Virus record (IMG/VR): IMGVR_UViG_3300035670_000082
Coordinates: 1 to 64,000 of that record
Length of the DNA: 64,000 nt
Source of the DNA: a virus
Direction: 5' to 3' (one strand)
In this document: positions 13,919 to 20,330 of the stretch, in pieces
Numbering within the stretch: position 1 is the first letter of the stretch
Layout: every line of letters starts with the position of its first letter
Notes under the pieces: generated by a model
The model's database searches: none
Seen by the model: only the letters and a program-made list of their open reading frames with translations
What the model was told of the DNA's origin: nothing
Program-made: the position numbers and the translations under genes

Positions 13919-14009
13919 GAGACAGTCGTCACATCTGAGTACACGCCGTGTGTACATCGGGGTCACACAGAAATCAAACTTTCCGAACATCACGCTGCGC
14001 CGGCTACCG

Positions 14010-14026
14010 GCTTTCCGCCACCGTCG
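14010..14026 (-). repeat. Start-associated 17-mer, orphan copy
   Basis: Matches 16 of 17 positions (CGACGGTGG...). No translated frame at suitable spacing on the minus strand. Confidence 0.75.
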
Positions 14027-14072
14027 GGAAACTTGTTCATCTCTCACATCTTTGGGTGCGCCCCACACGCAC

Positions 14073-14103
14073 AGTCCCGCGCCCGCGAAACCATCGCGGG
14101 ACT
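14073..14103. repeat. Inverted repeat of the GCGGGACT motif
   Basis: AGTCCCGCG (14073-14081) and CGCGGGACT (14095-14103) form a perfect 9-bp stem with a 13-nt loop. One of several such pairs in noncoding blocks. Confidence 0.8.
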
Positions 14104-14107
14104 CCCC

Positions 14108-14200
14108 GCGCGTGCGCGCGCGTGCGTCTGCTCGCTCGGTCGGTCGCTCGGTCGGTCGCCCGCTCGGTCGCCCGCTCGGTCGGTCGGTCGCTCGGTCGAG
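14108..14200. repeat. Simple repeats: alternating CG tract and CTCGGTCG units
   Basis: 14108-14127 alternates purine and pyrimidine (GCGCGTGCGCGC). 14133-14200 has seven copies of CGCTCGGTCG-like units with 8- to 12-base spacing. It may be a replication or segregation site, or slippage; no partner protein is evident. Confidence 0.7.
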
Positions 14201-14243
14201 CACCCGTGTACCCAATGTGACGCAGGTCGCATCACACGCGATG

Positions 14244-14320
14244 TCACACTATGTAACACCCCGTGCGTACTATGTGTATCAACTACTAGAACCGACGACA
14301 GTCGGAGAAGGAGATAGGTA
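14244..14320 (+). promoter_or_regulatory. Bipartite element and hairpin leader
   Basis: TCACAC (14244-14249), 13 bases, GTGCGTA (14263-14269), CAACTACTAG (14280-14289), hairpin CCGAC-GACA-GTCGG (14292-14305), ribosome binding site AGAAGGAGA. Confidence 0.85.
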
Positions 14321-14638
14321 ATGAATCCGAAGTATCCCGAAGTGAATGTGCAACTCGTTGGCGAAGACGGCAACGCGTTCTCGATTCTCGGTCGCGTCAC
14401 CCGTGCGATGAGTCGCGCAGGAATCAGCGAATCCGAAGTCGATGCGTTCAGGGCAGAAGCGACAAGCGGAGATTACGACAACCTACTTCGCACCGTGCTC
14501 GCATGGGTGAATGTCGACGGACTCGGTGACGAATCCGACGAAGATTCGGACGACGAACGCGGAGCGCAAGCGTGCTACGAGTGCGACAACCCGTACGCGG
14601 TCGGCGGTTGTCCTGAGTGCGGAGCGTGGCACGAATGA
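14321..14638 (+). CDS. Conserved phage protein with C-terminal zinc ribbon
   Basis: 105 residues. The N-terminal part (NVQLVGEDGNAFSILGRVTR, then SEVDAFRAEATSGDYDNLLR) is a conserved segment I associate with many actinobacterial and phage proteins of unknown role. An acidic linker (DESDEDSDDE) leads to CYECDNPYAVGGCPEC, a four-cysteine ribbon. Single-gene unit with full leader. Confidence 0.85.
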   Translation: MNPKYPEVNVQLVGEDGNAFSILGRVTRAMSRAGISESEVDAFRAEATSGDYDNLLRTVLAWVNVDGLGDESDEDSDDERGAQACYECDNPYAVGGCPECGAWHE

Positions 14639-14662
14639 ACCGAAGGTGGGCAGGGTGCGATG

Positions 14663-14738
14663 TCACACCCTGCTACACCCCGTGCGTAATGTAATAACCA
14701 ACTACTAGCCCGACACAAGTCGGAGAAGGGAATAAGAA
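14663..14738 (+). promoter_or_regulatory. Bipartite element and hairpin leader
   Basis: TCACAC (14663-14668), 13 bases, GTGCGTA (14682-14688), CAACTACTAG (14699-14708), hairpin CCGAC-ACAA-GTCGG (14710-14723), ribosome binding site AGAAGGGA. Confidence 0.85.
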
Positions 14739-15119
14739 ATGACTATCATCATCGGCTCGGAGCGAAGGGAGCGACTTGGCAAGCGCGAAGTCGTCTACCG
14801 TTGGCGCAACCCCGAAGCGCAACCCGACGCGGACGGCAACCGCAAGCAGGTGACGCTCGACATTCACCACGACGCAGACCGCAAGCGATTCATGGCGGTT
14901 CTTCGTGAGTCCGTCTATCGCGACGGCGGTGGCTACGAAGTCACCGAGTTCGCGCTATTCGGCGAAGAAGCGGTGTACGAGTATCTCCCGACCCGTCAGG
15001 TCGCGCGATACTCCCCGAAGGCGTTGCTCGCATACGAAGCGGAGACGCTCGCGCTACTCAACTCAGACGAGCGGTACGCAAGGTGGCACGCGCTCACCGA
15101 GCAACACGCAAGCAAGTGA
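14739..15119 (+). CDS. Hypothetical protein, 126 residues
   Basis: Basic N-terminus (SERRERLGKREVVYRWRN), then strand-rich middle (KQVTLDIHHDADRKRFMAVL) and a helical C-terminus (KALLAYEAETLALLNSDERY). No family is recognised. Single-gene unit with its own full leader, like its three plus-strand neighbours. Confidence 0.75.
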   Translation: MTIIIGSERRERLGKREVVYRWRNPEAQPDADGNRKQVTLDIHHDADRKRFMAVLRESVYRDGGGYEVTEFALFGEEAVYEYLPTRQVARYSPKALLAYEAETLALLNSDERYARWHALTEQHASK

Positions 15120-15136
15120 ACCACGCGCACGGAGCA

Positions 15137-15207
15137 TCACACTTGATGGTGTTCCGTGCGTATCACTATCAACAACAACACCCCGAACGGGGAGAAGGAG
15201 ACAACAC
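15137..15207 (+). promoter_or_regulatory. Bipartite element and hairpin leader
   Basis: TCACAC (15137-15142), 13 bases, GTGCGTA (15156-15162). CAACAACAACA replaces ACTACTAG. The stem is CCCCG-AA-CGGGG (15181-15192), then GAGAAGGAGA. Confidence 0.8.
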
Positions 15208-15510
15208 ATGAGAGACTTCTCACTAGATGAAGTCATCGCAGACAACTACATCGGCATCGGAGAACTTTACGGGCGTGACATCATCGTCAACGCGTGGAGT
15301 GACTACCTGAGCGGTAGCGTCGAGTTCGAAGACCTAGATGTCACCGAAGCGGAGTATGTCAACGGACTAATCCGACTCACGAGTGGCATCGTGGACGGCG
15401 GATACCTGAACGCGTACCGAACGGCAGGCGAGTGGTTGCTCAACACACCGAGCACCCCGAAGGTGCGCGAAGTGCGCGGTGCTATCGGCAGACGACCGAA
15501 CAACAAGTGA
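15208..15510 (+). CDS. Hypothetical protein, 100 residues
   Basis: Start ATG 15208, seven bases after GGAGAAGGAG. Mostly helical and acidic (MRDFSLDEVIADNYIGIGEL, then FEDLDVTEAEYVNGLIRLTS), with a basic tail (GAIGRRPNNK). A longer frame from 14905 runs antisense-like through the previous gene and is not real. Function is unknown. Confidence 0.75.
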   Translation: MRDFSLDEVIADNYIGIGELYGRDIIVNAWSDYLSGSVEFEDLDVTEAEYVNGLIRLTSGIVDGGYLNAYRTAGEWLLNTPSTPKVREVRGAIGRRPNNK

Positions 15511-15554
15511 ACTAACGACGGGTGCGCGTCAAGGTGGGGCGCGCACCCGTCACA

Positions 15555-15626
15555 TCACACCACCGAACACATCGTGCGTAACTAACAACAACAACAACCC
15601 CCACACGGGGAGAAGGGAATACCGAA
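15555..15626 (+). promoter_or_regulatory. Bipartite element and hairpin leader
   Basis: TCACAC (15555-15560), 13 bases, GTGCGTA (15574-15580), an AACAACAACAACAA leader, a CCCC...GGGG stem ending at 15610, then AGAAGGGA. Confidence 0.8.
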
Positions 15627-15950
15627 ATGACAGTCACAAGCATCAAGGAAATGGAGTGCGGTAAGACCGTAGTCCGCGCAGTCATCGACGAAGGCGCGGT
15701 GCGCGAAGGCGCGATGGTCGTCATCGCTATCGCGAAGAAGGACGCAGACGGCAACCGCGTACACGACGAAGTAATCGTCGTAGACCTTCGCGAAGAGACC
15801 TACCACACGGTAGACAGCGACGGCAACGAAGGCGAAGGTGTCAAGGACGGCACTCTTTACCTGAACGCGTACGAAGTCGCTAACCCCGATAGCGACGGGC
15901 AGGTCGAGAACCATTACCCCGAATACTTCGTGGATAAGTCAGCGAACTGA
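15627..15950 (+). CDS. Hypothetical protein, 107 residues
   Basis: Beta-rich: MTVTSIKEMECGKTVVRAVI, then GAMVVIAIAKKDADGNRVHD and EVIVVDLREETYHTVDSDGN. A small barrel or sandwich is likely. Single-gene unit with full leader. No family is recognised. Confidence 0.75.
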   Translation: MTVTSIKEMECGKTVVRAVIDEGAVREGAMVVIAIAKKDADGNRVHDEVIVVDLREETYHTVDSDGNEGEGVKDGTLYLNAYEVANPDSDGQVENHYPEYFVDKSAN

Positions 15951-16007
15951 CACCGCGACACTTGCGGGCGTATCCCTAACGGGTGCGCCCGCATCGCGCT
16001 GCGCACG

Positions 16008-16024
16008 GCTATCCGCCACCGTCA
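16008..16024 (-). repeat. Start-associated 17-mer, variant orphan copy
   Basis: TGACGGTGGCGGATAGC (one change). It lies between convergent genes, with no minus-strand start at normal spacing. Confidence 0.7.
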
Positions 16025-16111
16025 ATGGGTCGCCCGCACTCGCGCGCGGTCGGCAAAAGCAAACAAACGCGCGCCACACAAACAGTCCCGTTGTTTCATC
16101 GCGGGGGTGGC

Positions 16112-16143
16112 AGTCCCGCATTCGCGCGTCTTCGCGCGGGACT
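16112..16143. repeat. Inverted repeat of the GCGGGACT motif
   Basis: AGTCCCGC (16112-16119) and GCGGGACT (16136-16143). It is placed between convergent genes, where a terminator would be expected. Confidence 0.8.
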
Positions 16144-16192
16144 AGACGCGAATAGAACGAACCTTTCGGTTCGCTCCATTCTGTCTATTTCG

Positions 16193-16300
16193 TCAGGACG
16201 CTTCGCAATCGTGTCCGTACCAATACTCGTTCGCTTCGTCCTCGTCGAGAAGATGAAACTCGCGGTCACATTCTTGACACTTGCCGATTGGTTCGTTCAT
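16193..16300 (-). CDS. Zinc-ribbon miniprotein, 35 residues
   Basis: Reads MNEPIGKCQECDREFHLLDE and ends YWYGHDCEAS. The pattern CQEC plus HDC fits one zinc site, as in C2H2/C2HC-like knuckles. Ribosome binding site GGTAAATGAA, with a bipartite element upstream. Too short for standard gene callers, but the pattern is clear. Confidence 0.7.
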   Translation of the reverse strand: MNEPIGKCQECDREFHLLDEDEANEYWYGHDCEAS

Positions 16301-16366
16301 TTCATTTACCTTTCTGTCGTGGTTGATGTCGTGCTATGGATACGCACGATGTAGGCGTGATGTGAC
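16301..16366 (-). promoter_or_regulatory. Bipartite element (weak copy)
   Basis: GTGCGTA (16341-16347), 12 bases from TCACAT (16360-16365). The leader lacks ACTACTAG. Confidence 0.6.
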
Positions 16367-16367
16367 A

Positions 16368-16550
16368 TCACGCTTCTTCTACTGTCACCTCGTTGTAGCC
16401 GATGTCGCTCCCGAACTCGTCTGCGAACATCTGCTCCGCTTGCGCTATCGCGGTGTCGTCGTCGCTCGCTTCCACCGTGAACACGGTGACGAAATAGTCG
16501 CCTACGAAGATGACATTCTTTCTCGGTGCTTTCGTTTCGGTCTTGCTCAT
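16368..16550 (-). CDS. Small alpha/beta protein, paralogue of 16921 gene
   Basis: 60 residues: NVIFVGDYFVTVFTVEASDDDTAIAQAEQM... (two strands, then a helix). The gene at 16921-17136 has the same order (TVTFVGAYFVLSIHIFAENE, then EQAVDNADALL), so the two arose by duplication. Both resemble half of a ferredoxin-like fold. A hairpin leader precedes it. Confidence 0.75.
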   Translation of the reverse strand: MSKTETKAPRKNVIFVGDYFVTVFTVEASDDDTAIAQAEQMFADEFGSDIGYNEVTVEEA

Positions 16551-16580
16551 TTCGTTTCTCTTTCTCCGACGCTTGTCGGT
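16551..16580 (-). promoter_or_regulatory. Hairpin leader without the bipartite element
   Basis: CCGAC-GCTT-GTCGG (16566-16579) directly upstream of the ribosome binding region. GTGCGTA and TCACAC are absent, so the gene is probably read from the upstream promoter at 16842-16917. Confidence 0.65.
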
Positions 16581-16601
16581 GTTGGTAGTGGCATCGGGAT
16601 T

Positions 16602-16841
16602 TCACCCGATGATTGTGAACGAGTCGCCCGCGTCCTCGATGAGTCCGAGTGTGCTTCCGTTGTCCCACGCGATGTGTACCGTGCCGAATACATCTATGCT
16701 TCGCACGATGCCTTCGTCACCGCGCACGAGTTTCGTGTATGGGTCGCTCGTGTAATCCAAACGGACGCGCTTGCCGACGAGTCGCGCACGACGCTCCATT
16801 ACTTCTAGGTGGAAATCCTCGGTGTTGGGTATGGTGAACAT
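16602..16841 (-). CDS. DUF4314 family protein
   Basis: Start ATG 16841 after the leader. 79 residues: VGKRVRLDYTSDPYTKLVRG, then DEGIVRSIDVFGTVHIAWDN, then GSTLGLIEDAGDSFTIIG. This is the DUF4314 signature (a small SH3-like barrel also seen as a module in transfer and phage proteins). It is thought to bind nucleic acid or protein; the role here is unknown. Confidence 0.85.
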   Translation of the reverse strand: MFTIPNTEDFHLEVMERRARLVGKRVRLDYTSDPYTKLVRGDEGIVRSIDVFGTVHIAWDNGSTLGLIEDAGDSFTIIG

Positions 16842-16917
16842 TTCTTTATCTCTTTCTCCGACTCTCGTCGGTGTTGGTGTTGTGCTTGTATTACGCACGA
16901 TGTAGGCGTGAGCGTGA
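16842..16917 (-). promoter_or_regulatory. Bipartite element and hairpin leader
   Basis: TCACGC (16912-16917), 13 bases, GTGCGTAATA (16889-16898), hairpin CCGAC-TCTC-GTCGG (16858-16871). Confidence 0.75.
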
Positions 16918-16920
16918 CGC

Positions 16921-17136
16921 TCACGGTGTTGTTCGTGAATCTCCCTCGTCCTCTACGGTGATTTCCTGCGAAACATCTTTCACATTCCACCCGTAGTAGT
17001 CGCCCAATAGCGCGTCTGCGTTATCCACCGCTTGTTCTTCGTTCTCTGCGAAGATGTGAATGGATAGCACGAAATACGCTCCGACGAATGTGACGGTGTA
17101 GCGATGCTCGATGCGCGTTTCGGTGATTTCGCTCAT
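16921..17136 (-). CDS. Small alpha/beta protein, paralogue of 16368 gene
   Basis: Start ATG 17136. 71 residues: MSEITETRIEHRYTVTFVGA, then YFVLSIHIFAENEEQAVDNA, with acidic tail. Same strand-strand-helix layout and aligned FVG-YFV motif as the 16368 gene. Overlaps the upstream stop (ATGA). Role unknown. Confidence 0.75.
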   Translation of the reverse strand: MSEITETRIEHRYTVTFVGAYFVLSIHIFAENEEQAVDNADALLGDYYGWNVKDVSQEITVEDEGDSRTTP

Positions 17137-17420
17137 TTCGCTACCACCGCATCTGCGACGAATAGCCAACCCGCTCCGTTGCCTTCGGGGTCTTGCGACG
17201 GGATTAGAACGCTTCCGTCGGTGAACACGATTGCGAACGCATCTTCGCTCTCGTAATCCCACCCGAACGCTTCCGATTCGGATTTACGCATCGGTCGGAT
17301 TTCCTTGATTGTCTTGCCGACGAACTCGCCATACTCGCGCGTCACCCATTTCGTGCGCGCGTCGTACCGCTTGTCCAACACGATTGTTGGACGCTCTCGG
17401 TCATTCGGATAGTTGCTCAT
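17133..17420 (-). CDS. Hypothetical protein, 95 residues
   Basis: Start ATG 17420. Basic N-terminus (NYPNDRERPTIVLDKRYDAR), then a beta domain (FVGKTIKEIRPMRKSESEAF, then EDAFAIVFTDGSVLIPSQDP). The last part resembles small SH3-like barrels. It leads a two-gene unit with the 16921 gene, behind a hairpin leader. Confidence 0.75.
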   Translation of the reverse strand: MSNYPNDRERPTIVLDKRYDARTKWVTREYGEFVGKTIKEIRPMRKSESEAFGWDYESEDAFAIVFTDGSVLIPSQDPEGNGAGWLFVADAVVAK

Positions 17421-17470
17421 TACTTCATCTCTTTCTCCGACTCGCGTCGGGCTAGTTGTGTAATCCACAC
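17421..17470 (-). promoter_or_regulatory. Hairpin leader, degenerate promoter
   Basis: CCGAC-TCGC-GTCGG (17437-17450) then CTAG. GTGTAATCC stands where GTGCGTAATA is expected, and a second hairpin (CACACTTTACGGTGTG) is adjacent. Confidence 0.6.
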
Positions 17471-17502
17471 TTTACGGTGTGGGTGTTATGGCGTTTCGCG
17501 GA

Positions 17503-17643
17503 TTACTCCGCTCCGCGCCAACGGTATTCCCGACACTCGCGCTTGTTGCGCGCGCGCTTCTTGTTCGCGTGGGTCTGCGCTCGTGTACGCGCTCCGTCTG
17601 CGAACGCTTGCCTATCAGCGTCGTTCCATTCTCTCCGTTTCAT
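17503..17643 (-). CDS. Basic miniprotein, 46 residues
   Basis: Reads MKRREWNDADRQAFADGART, then a strongly basic helix (HANKKRARNKRECREYRWRG). Probably nucleic-acid binding. Its ATG overlaps the stop of the upstream zinc-ribbon gene and GGTGGTGAAG provides a ribosome binding site. Confidence 0.7.
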   Translation of the reverse strand: MKRREWNDADRQAFADGARTRAQTHANKKRARNKRECREYRWRGAE

Positions 17644-18119
17644 CACTTCACCACCTTTCTCGTCTTACAATCTTGCCGACACGCTTCGCGTACTTGCTCA
17701 ATCGTCTTGTGACTCAGGTTTATCTCGACTCCGCAACACGGTGTGTAGTATCGCGTGATTCCTTTCGCTACTTGGTCAGGACGGATAGGTGTGTTGCCGT
17801 GCTTGCGCTCGTTCAGATAGATAGTGATGAACTTGTAGCAGAACACGCACCCGATAATCTTGTAGTCGTCGTGGTCGCTCGGTGTTTCGCGCTCGGTGAT
17901 GTACCGCTTGGGTGCTCCGCAATCTTCGCATTTCCAATCACGAATGTTCGGTGGAATCGGCGAGACGGTGATAGCGACTCGCTCGTTGATGATGTCGTTG
18001 ATGATGTCCCAACGAAACTTCTTGCCGTTCACTTGGATAGGGAAATGGTCTTTCTGAGTCCATTCGCGTAGTGGCTTCTTCTCGCGCTTCTTGCCCTTGC
18101 CCTTCTTCTTCTTGCTCAT
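17643..18119 (-). CDS. Zinc-ribbon protein with Lys-rich N-terminus
   Basis: Start ATG 18119. 158 residues: SKKKKGKGKKREKKPLREWT is a basic tail, then a zinc domain with CEDC, CVFC and PCCG. Three cysteine pairs suggest one or two zinc ions. Leads a two-gene unit with the 17503 miniprotein. It may bind nucleic acid or ribosomes; no family is recognised. Confidence 0.8.
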   Translation of the reverse strand: MSKKKKGKGKKREKKPLREWTQKDHFPIQVNGKKFRWDIINDIINERVAITVSPIPPNIRDWKCEDCGAPKRYITERETPSDHDDYKIIGCVFCYKFITIYLNERKHGNTPIRPDQVAKGITRYYTPCCGVEINLSHKTIEQVREACRQDCKTRKVVK

Positions 18120-18199
18120 TTCGTATCTCGTTTCTCCGACTCTCGTCGGGCTAGTAGTTGATGACATACATACTACGCACGGGTGTAGTACGGTAGTGA
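18120..18199 (-). promoter_or_regulatory. Bipartite element and hairpin leader
   Basis: TCACTA (18194-18199), 13 bases, GTGCGTA (18174-18180), CAACTACTAG (18151-18160), hairpin CCGAC-TCTC-GTCGG (18136-18149). TACTAC lies in the -10-like place, as in the copy at 26595-26642. Confidence 0.8.
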
Positions 18200-18314
18200 C
18201 ATTCTGCGATGTGACTCGTGACACTAAGGGTACGAGTACGAGCAAGTAGCCGAACGAACACTCTCAGCGTTCACCCGCCACACGAAACCCGACAGCACGA
18301 GTCAAGATTCCCCC

Positions 18315-18331
18315 GCTTTCCGCCACCGTCG
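18315..18331 (-). repeat. Start-associated 17-mer, orphan copy
   Basis: 16 of 17 positions match. It lies in a noncoding divergent block. Confidence 0.75.
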
Positions 18332-18415
18332 GGAAACGCAACAAACGCAACAAACGCAACGCGACCCAACAAGCGCGCCACCGCCCAACAGTCCCGTCCG
18401 CTCTCGACAGTCGCT

Positions 18416-18447
18416 AGTCCCGCGACAATGAATACGCGCGCGGGACT
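18416..18447. repeat. Inverted repeat of the GCGGGACT motif
   Basis: AGTCCCGCG (18416-18424) and CGCGGGACT (18439-18447), a perfect 9-bp stem with a 14-nt loop. Confidence 0.8.
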
Positions 18448-18628
18448 CCAATCTTCTGTCTTTCGGGCGGGACTCGCCCGTGTCCTGCGTGCGGTTTCGG
18501 TTCGCGTGTCTCTTGCGGGCGGGTGAAGGCGTTGCGAAAAAGTGGGAATCCGAAATCGCGTGGTCGTGAAACCGTGTTACACCCCCTGTCGCGTGATACC
18601 CGTTCTGACCCGATACGCTGATAACCGT

Positions 18629-18695
18629 ATTACACCCCCTTGTTATTGTGGGGGGTAGGAATCAACTACTAGCCCTTCGGGGGAAAGGAATCAGA
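18629..18695 (+). promoter_or_regulatory. Degenerate bipartite element with hairpin leader
   Basis: TTACAC (18630-18635) replaces TCACAC and no GTGCGTA is present. CAACTACTAG (18663-18672) and the mini-hairpin CCC-TTCG-GGG (18673-18682) are kept before GGGGGAAAGGA. Confidence 0.7.
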
Positions 18696-19097
18696 ATGAG
18701 TCTCTTAGGAATCACTTGGGAAAAGAAATCGCAGGCACTCTCACTCGGATACGAAGTGAGCGTATGGCGCGCACCCGTGAACCCGTACCTAATCCGAATC
18801 CGCATCGCGGTATCGGGCGGTGAAAATAACGGTTGGGCAACCGAGCGCGTATTCAGCGGAGAAACATCGGCGCGTGACGCGGACAAGTGGGTCGGCAACA
18901 TCGTCGGCTACCCGAACCCGTTCTACGGCGAAATGGAATACGGCGCGAGCGGTGAAGGTCTCAAAATGTGGCTAGATGACCTTCGCGCGGACGACGAGCG
19001 ACGCAAGATAGAAAACGAGCACCGAGCGTTTCTCTCATCTCAGTACGACGACAACGGGTTCTACTTGGGGCAGATTCCGTTCTACCCGTCGCGGTGA
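18696..19097 (+). CDS. Hypothetical protein, 133 residues
   Basis: Start ATG 18696 behind GGGGGAAAGGAATCAGA. Beta-rich N-terminus (LGITWEKKSQALSLGYEVSV, then YLIRIRIAVSGG), then charged helices (LKMWLDDLRADDERRKIENE). No family is recognised. Single-gene unit. Confidence 0.75.
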   Translation: MSLLGITWEKKSQALSLGYEVSVWRAPVNPYLIRIRIAVSGGENNGWATERVFSGETSARDADKWVGNIVGYPNPFYGEMEYGASGEGLKMWLDDLRADDERRKIENEHRAFLSSQYDDNGFYLGQIPFYPSR

Positions 19098-19098
19098 A

Positions 19099-19175
19099 TC
19101 ACACTTCACGACGATTCGTGCGTAATGTAATCAGCAACTACTAGACCGCCGAAGGGCGGGGAAAGGAATACCGAA
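19099..19175 (+). promoter_or_regulatory. Bipartite element and hairpin leader
   Basis: TCACAC (19099-19104), 13 bases, GTGCGTA (19118-19124), CAACTACTAG (19135-19144), hairpin CCGCC-GAAG-GGCGG (19146-19159). The stem sequence differs from CCGAC/GTCGG but pairing is kept. Confidence 0.85.
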
Positions 19176-19505
19176 ATGAGCAAGTATGAAACCCAATCGG
19201 GTATGCCGAACCTTCTCAAAGAAGGCACGGAAACCGACAAAATTATGTGGGCTATCTACAACGAAATGGTGAGCGGATACCGCGTACCCGTAGAGGACAC
19301 AAAAACCGTCATGGCGTTGCGTGACGCGAAGGCGCGAGGATACTCGGAGATGTTCCGCGCTATCTACCGTGCCAAGCGTGAGCACCGTCTCGCGTATCTC
19401 ACGATGACTCAGCGTCAATGGCAGAGAAAGACACACCGACCGTCGCGTGCGCGTCACCACGACAGTATCGCTATCCGCGAGAAGTATGTGAGGTGCGCGC
19501 GATGA
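19176..19505 (+). CDS. Hypothetical basic helical protein, 109 residues
   Basis: Mostly helical (KEGTETDKIMWAIYNEMVSG, then MALRDAKARGYSEMFRAIYR) with a very basic C-terminus (RQWQRKTHRPSRARHHDS). Probably nucleic-acid binding. First of a small plus-strand operon running to 19915. Confidence 0.75.
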   Translation: MSKYETQSGMPNLLKEGTETDKIMWAIYNEMVSGYRVPVEDTKTVMALRDAKARGYSEMFRAIYRAKREHRLAYLTMTQRQWQRKTHRPSRARHHDSIAIREKYVRCAR

Positions 19506-19684
19506 ACGATGAACGAACCTGCGAGTACTGCGAAACCGTCACGGACAAGTGGTGGCTAGCACCTATCGGGATACTCCCCGACGGAAGCGACTACGAGTAC
19601 GACGGCACTGTCGTATGCGAAGCGTGCTACGACGGACACTGCACGAAATGGGACATACAACCACTACCCGAGCGCGGTGAATGA
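19502..19684 (+). CDS. Zinc-ribbon protein, 60 residues
   Basis: Start ATG overlaps the upstream stop. CEYCETVTDKWWLAP gives one CxxC; VVCEACYDGHCTKW gives a second cluster of three cysteines. A compact zinc ribbon with no known partner. Confidence 0.8.
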   Translation: MNDERTCEYCETVTDKWWLAPIGILPDGSDYEYDGTVVCEACYDGHCTKWDIQPLPERGE

Positions 19685-19687
19685 CCC

Positions 19688-19771
19688 GTGAACTATGTAG
19701 CGACATTCTTAGTCACCTACGGCGTGGTCATAGTGGTAGCGAACTACTTCATGATGAAAGGGGGGAAATAA
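19688..19771 (+). CDS. Membrane miniprotein, 27 residues
   Basis: GTG start; product NYVATFLVTYGVVIVVANYF plus a short MMKGGK tail. It is almost entirely one hydrophobic helix. The frame fits exactly between two zinc-ribbon genes of the same unit. Single-helix phage miniproteins often modulate a membrane target. Confidence 0.6.
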   Translation: MNYVATFLVTYGVVIVVANYFMMKGGK

Positions 19772-19774
19772 CCT

Positions 19775-19915
19775 ATGAGCAACGAGCACGAAGGACGCGA
19801 GTGTCCTATCTGTGATGATGTAATGACGGAGAGGCATGACAACTATCTGCCTACTTGGAGTGACCGCCACGACGACATAGTGTGTTGGTGGTGCGCGCAC
19901 CACGCGACACCCTGA
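19775..19915 (+). CDS. Zinc-ribbon miniprotein, 46 residues
   Basis: CPICDDV near residue 10 and CWWCAHH near 38 give the CxxC pairs of a classic zinc ribbon, with an acidic/His-rich middle. GGGGGGAAATAACCT precedes the ATG. Last gene before a terminator. Confidence 0.75.
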   Translation: MSNEHEGRECPICDDVMTERHDNYLPTWSDRHDDIVCWWCAHHATP

Positions 19916-19933
19916 ACCCGTAGCCGACCGAAC

Positions 19934-19962
19934 CCCCGCCCGAACCGACACGGGCGGGGTTA
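19934..19962 (+). terminator. Rho-independent-like terminator
   Basis: CCCCGCCC-GAACCGACAC-GGGCGGGG followed by TTATT. It ends the small operon 19176-19915. Confidence 0.8.
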
Positions 19963-20224
19963 TTCGCACCTGAAACCTGATGTGAACCGCGTCACACCAA
20001 AAAACCGAAGTGTTCTTCTCCCCAACCACCACCCGACCCGATAACAACCCGACCCAACCCCCACCCCACCACACCACAGTCCCGCCCACCAAACCCAACA
20101 ACCAAGCCATTTGCGGGACTAGACAGCAGGCGACGCGGGCAGCCCAACAGGACCTCCCGCAGGACCTCCCAAAAAGCGAAAAAAAATCAAAAATCTGGCT
20201 GCTGCGCTGCACGTGCGCTGCTTA
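19963..20224. other. Noncoding stretch before the lysozyme-like gene
   Basis: No gene is seen. C/A-rich, with AGTCCCGC (20078-20085) facing GCGGGACT (20113-20120), a doubled CAGGACCTCCC (about 20150-20170), an A-rich tract and a CTGCTGCGCTGC-rich hairpin near 20200-20220. Confidence 0.55.
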
Positions 20225-20254
20225 TTGACCCCGAAAACCCCCAACAGGTATACT
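20225..20254 (+). promoter_or_regulatory. Canonical promoter
   Basis: TTGACC (20225-20230), 18 bp, TATACT (20249-20254). It reads into the lysozyme-like gene with an untranslated leader of about 70 bases. Confidence 0.75.
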
Positions 20255-20330
20255 TGTTATCAGATTATTAGACGGAGAACGGACTCCGGAAACGAATACA
20301 CATCACATCAACCGAACAAAGGAAACAATT

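Larger units (their letters stand above)
13919..14243. other. Divergent noncoding block with short tandem repeats
   Basis: Lies between divergent transcription units. It holds an orphan 17-mer (14010-14026), the inverted repeat at 14073-14103, an alternating CG tract and the CTCGGTCG repeats. The open frames in it are by-products of the repeats. Confidence 0.6.
18200..18628. other. Divergent noncoding block
   Basis: Holds an orphan 17-mer (18315-18331), AACGCAACAAACGC repeats (18336-18360), the inverted repeat 18416-18447, and two TTACACCCCCTG-like repeats (18576-18590, 18629-18642). I see no gene in it. Confidence 0.6.

Noticed and set aside
13886-14215. Minus-strand frame with DDCLLTC end behind an orphan 17-mer
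   Set aside because: Distance from the 17-mer to a start codon is over 20 bases, and the frame runs through a consensus promoter and simple repeats.
13948-14321. Plus-strand frames rich in GRSVGR repeats
   Set aside because: They are translations of the CTCGGTCG tandem repeats and have no start signals.
16156-16171. Palindrome CGAACC-TTTC-GGTTCG as a LexA box
   Set aside because: The CGAAC/GTTCG halves are separated by 6 bases instead of 4, so it does not fit. It may be a hairpin.
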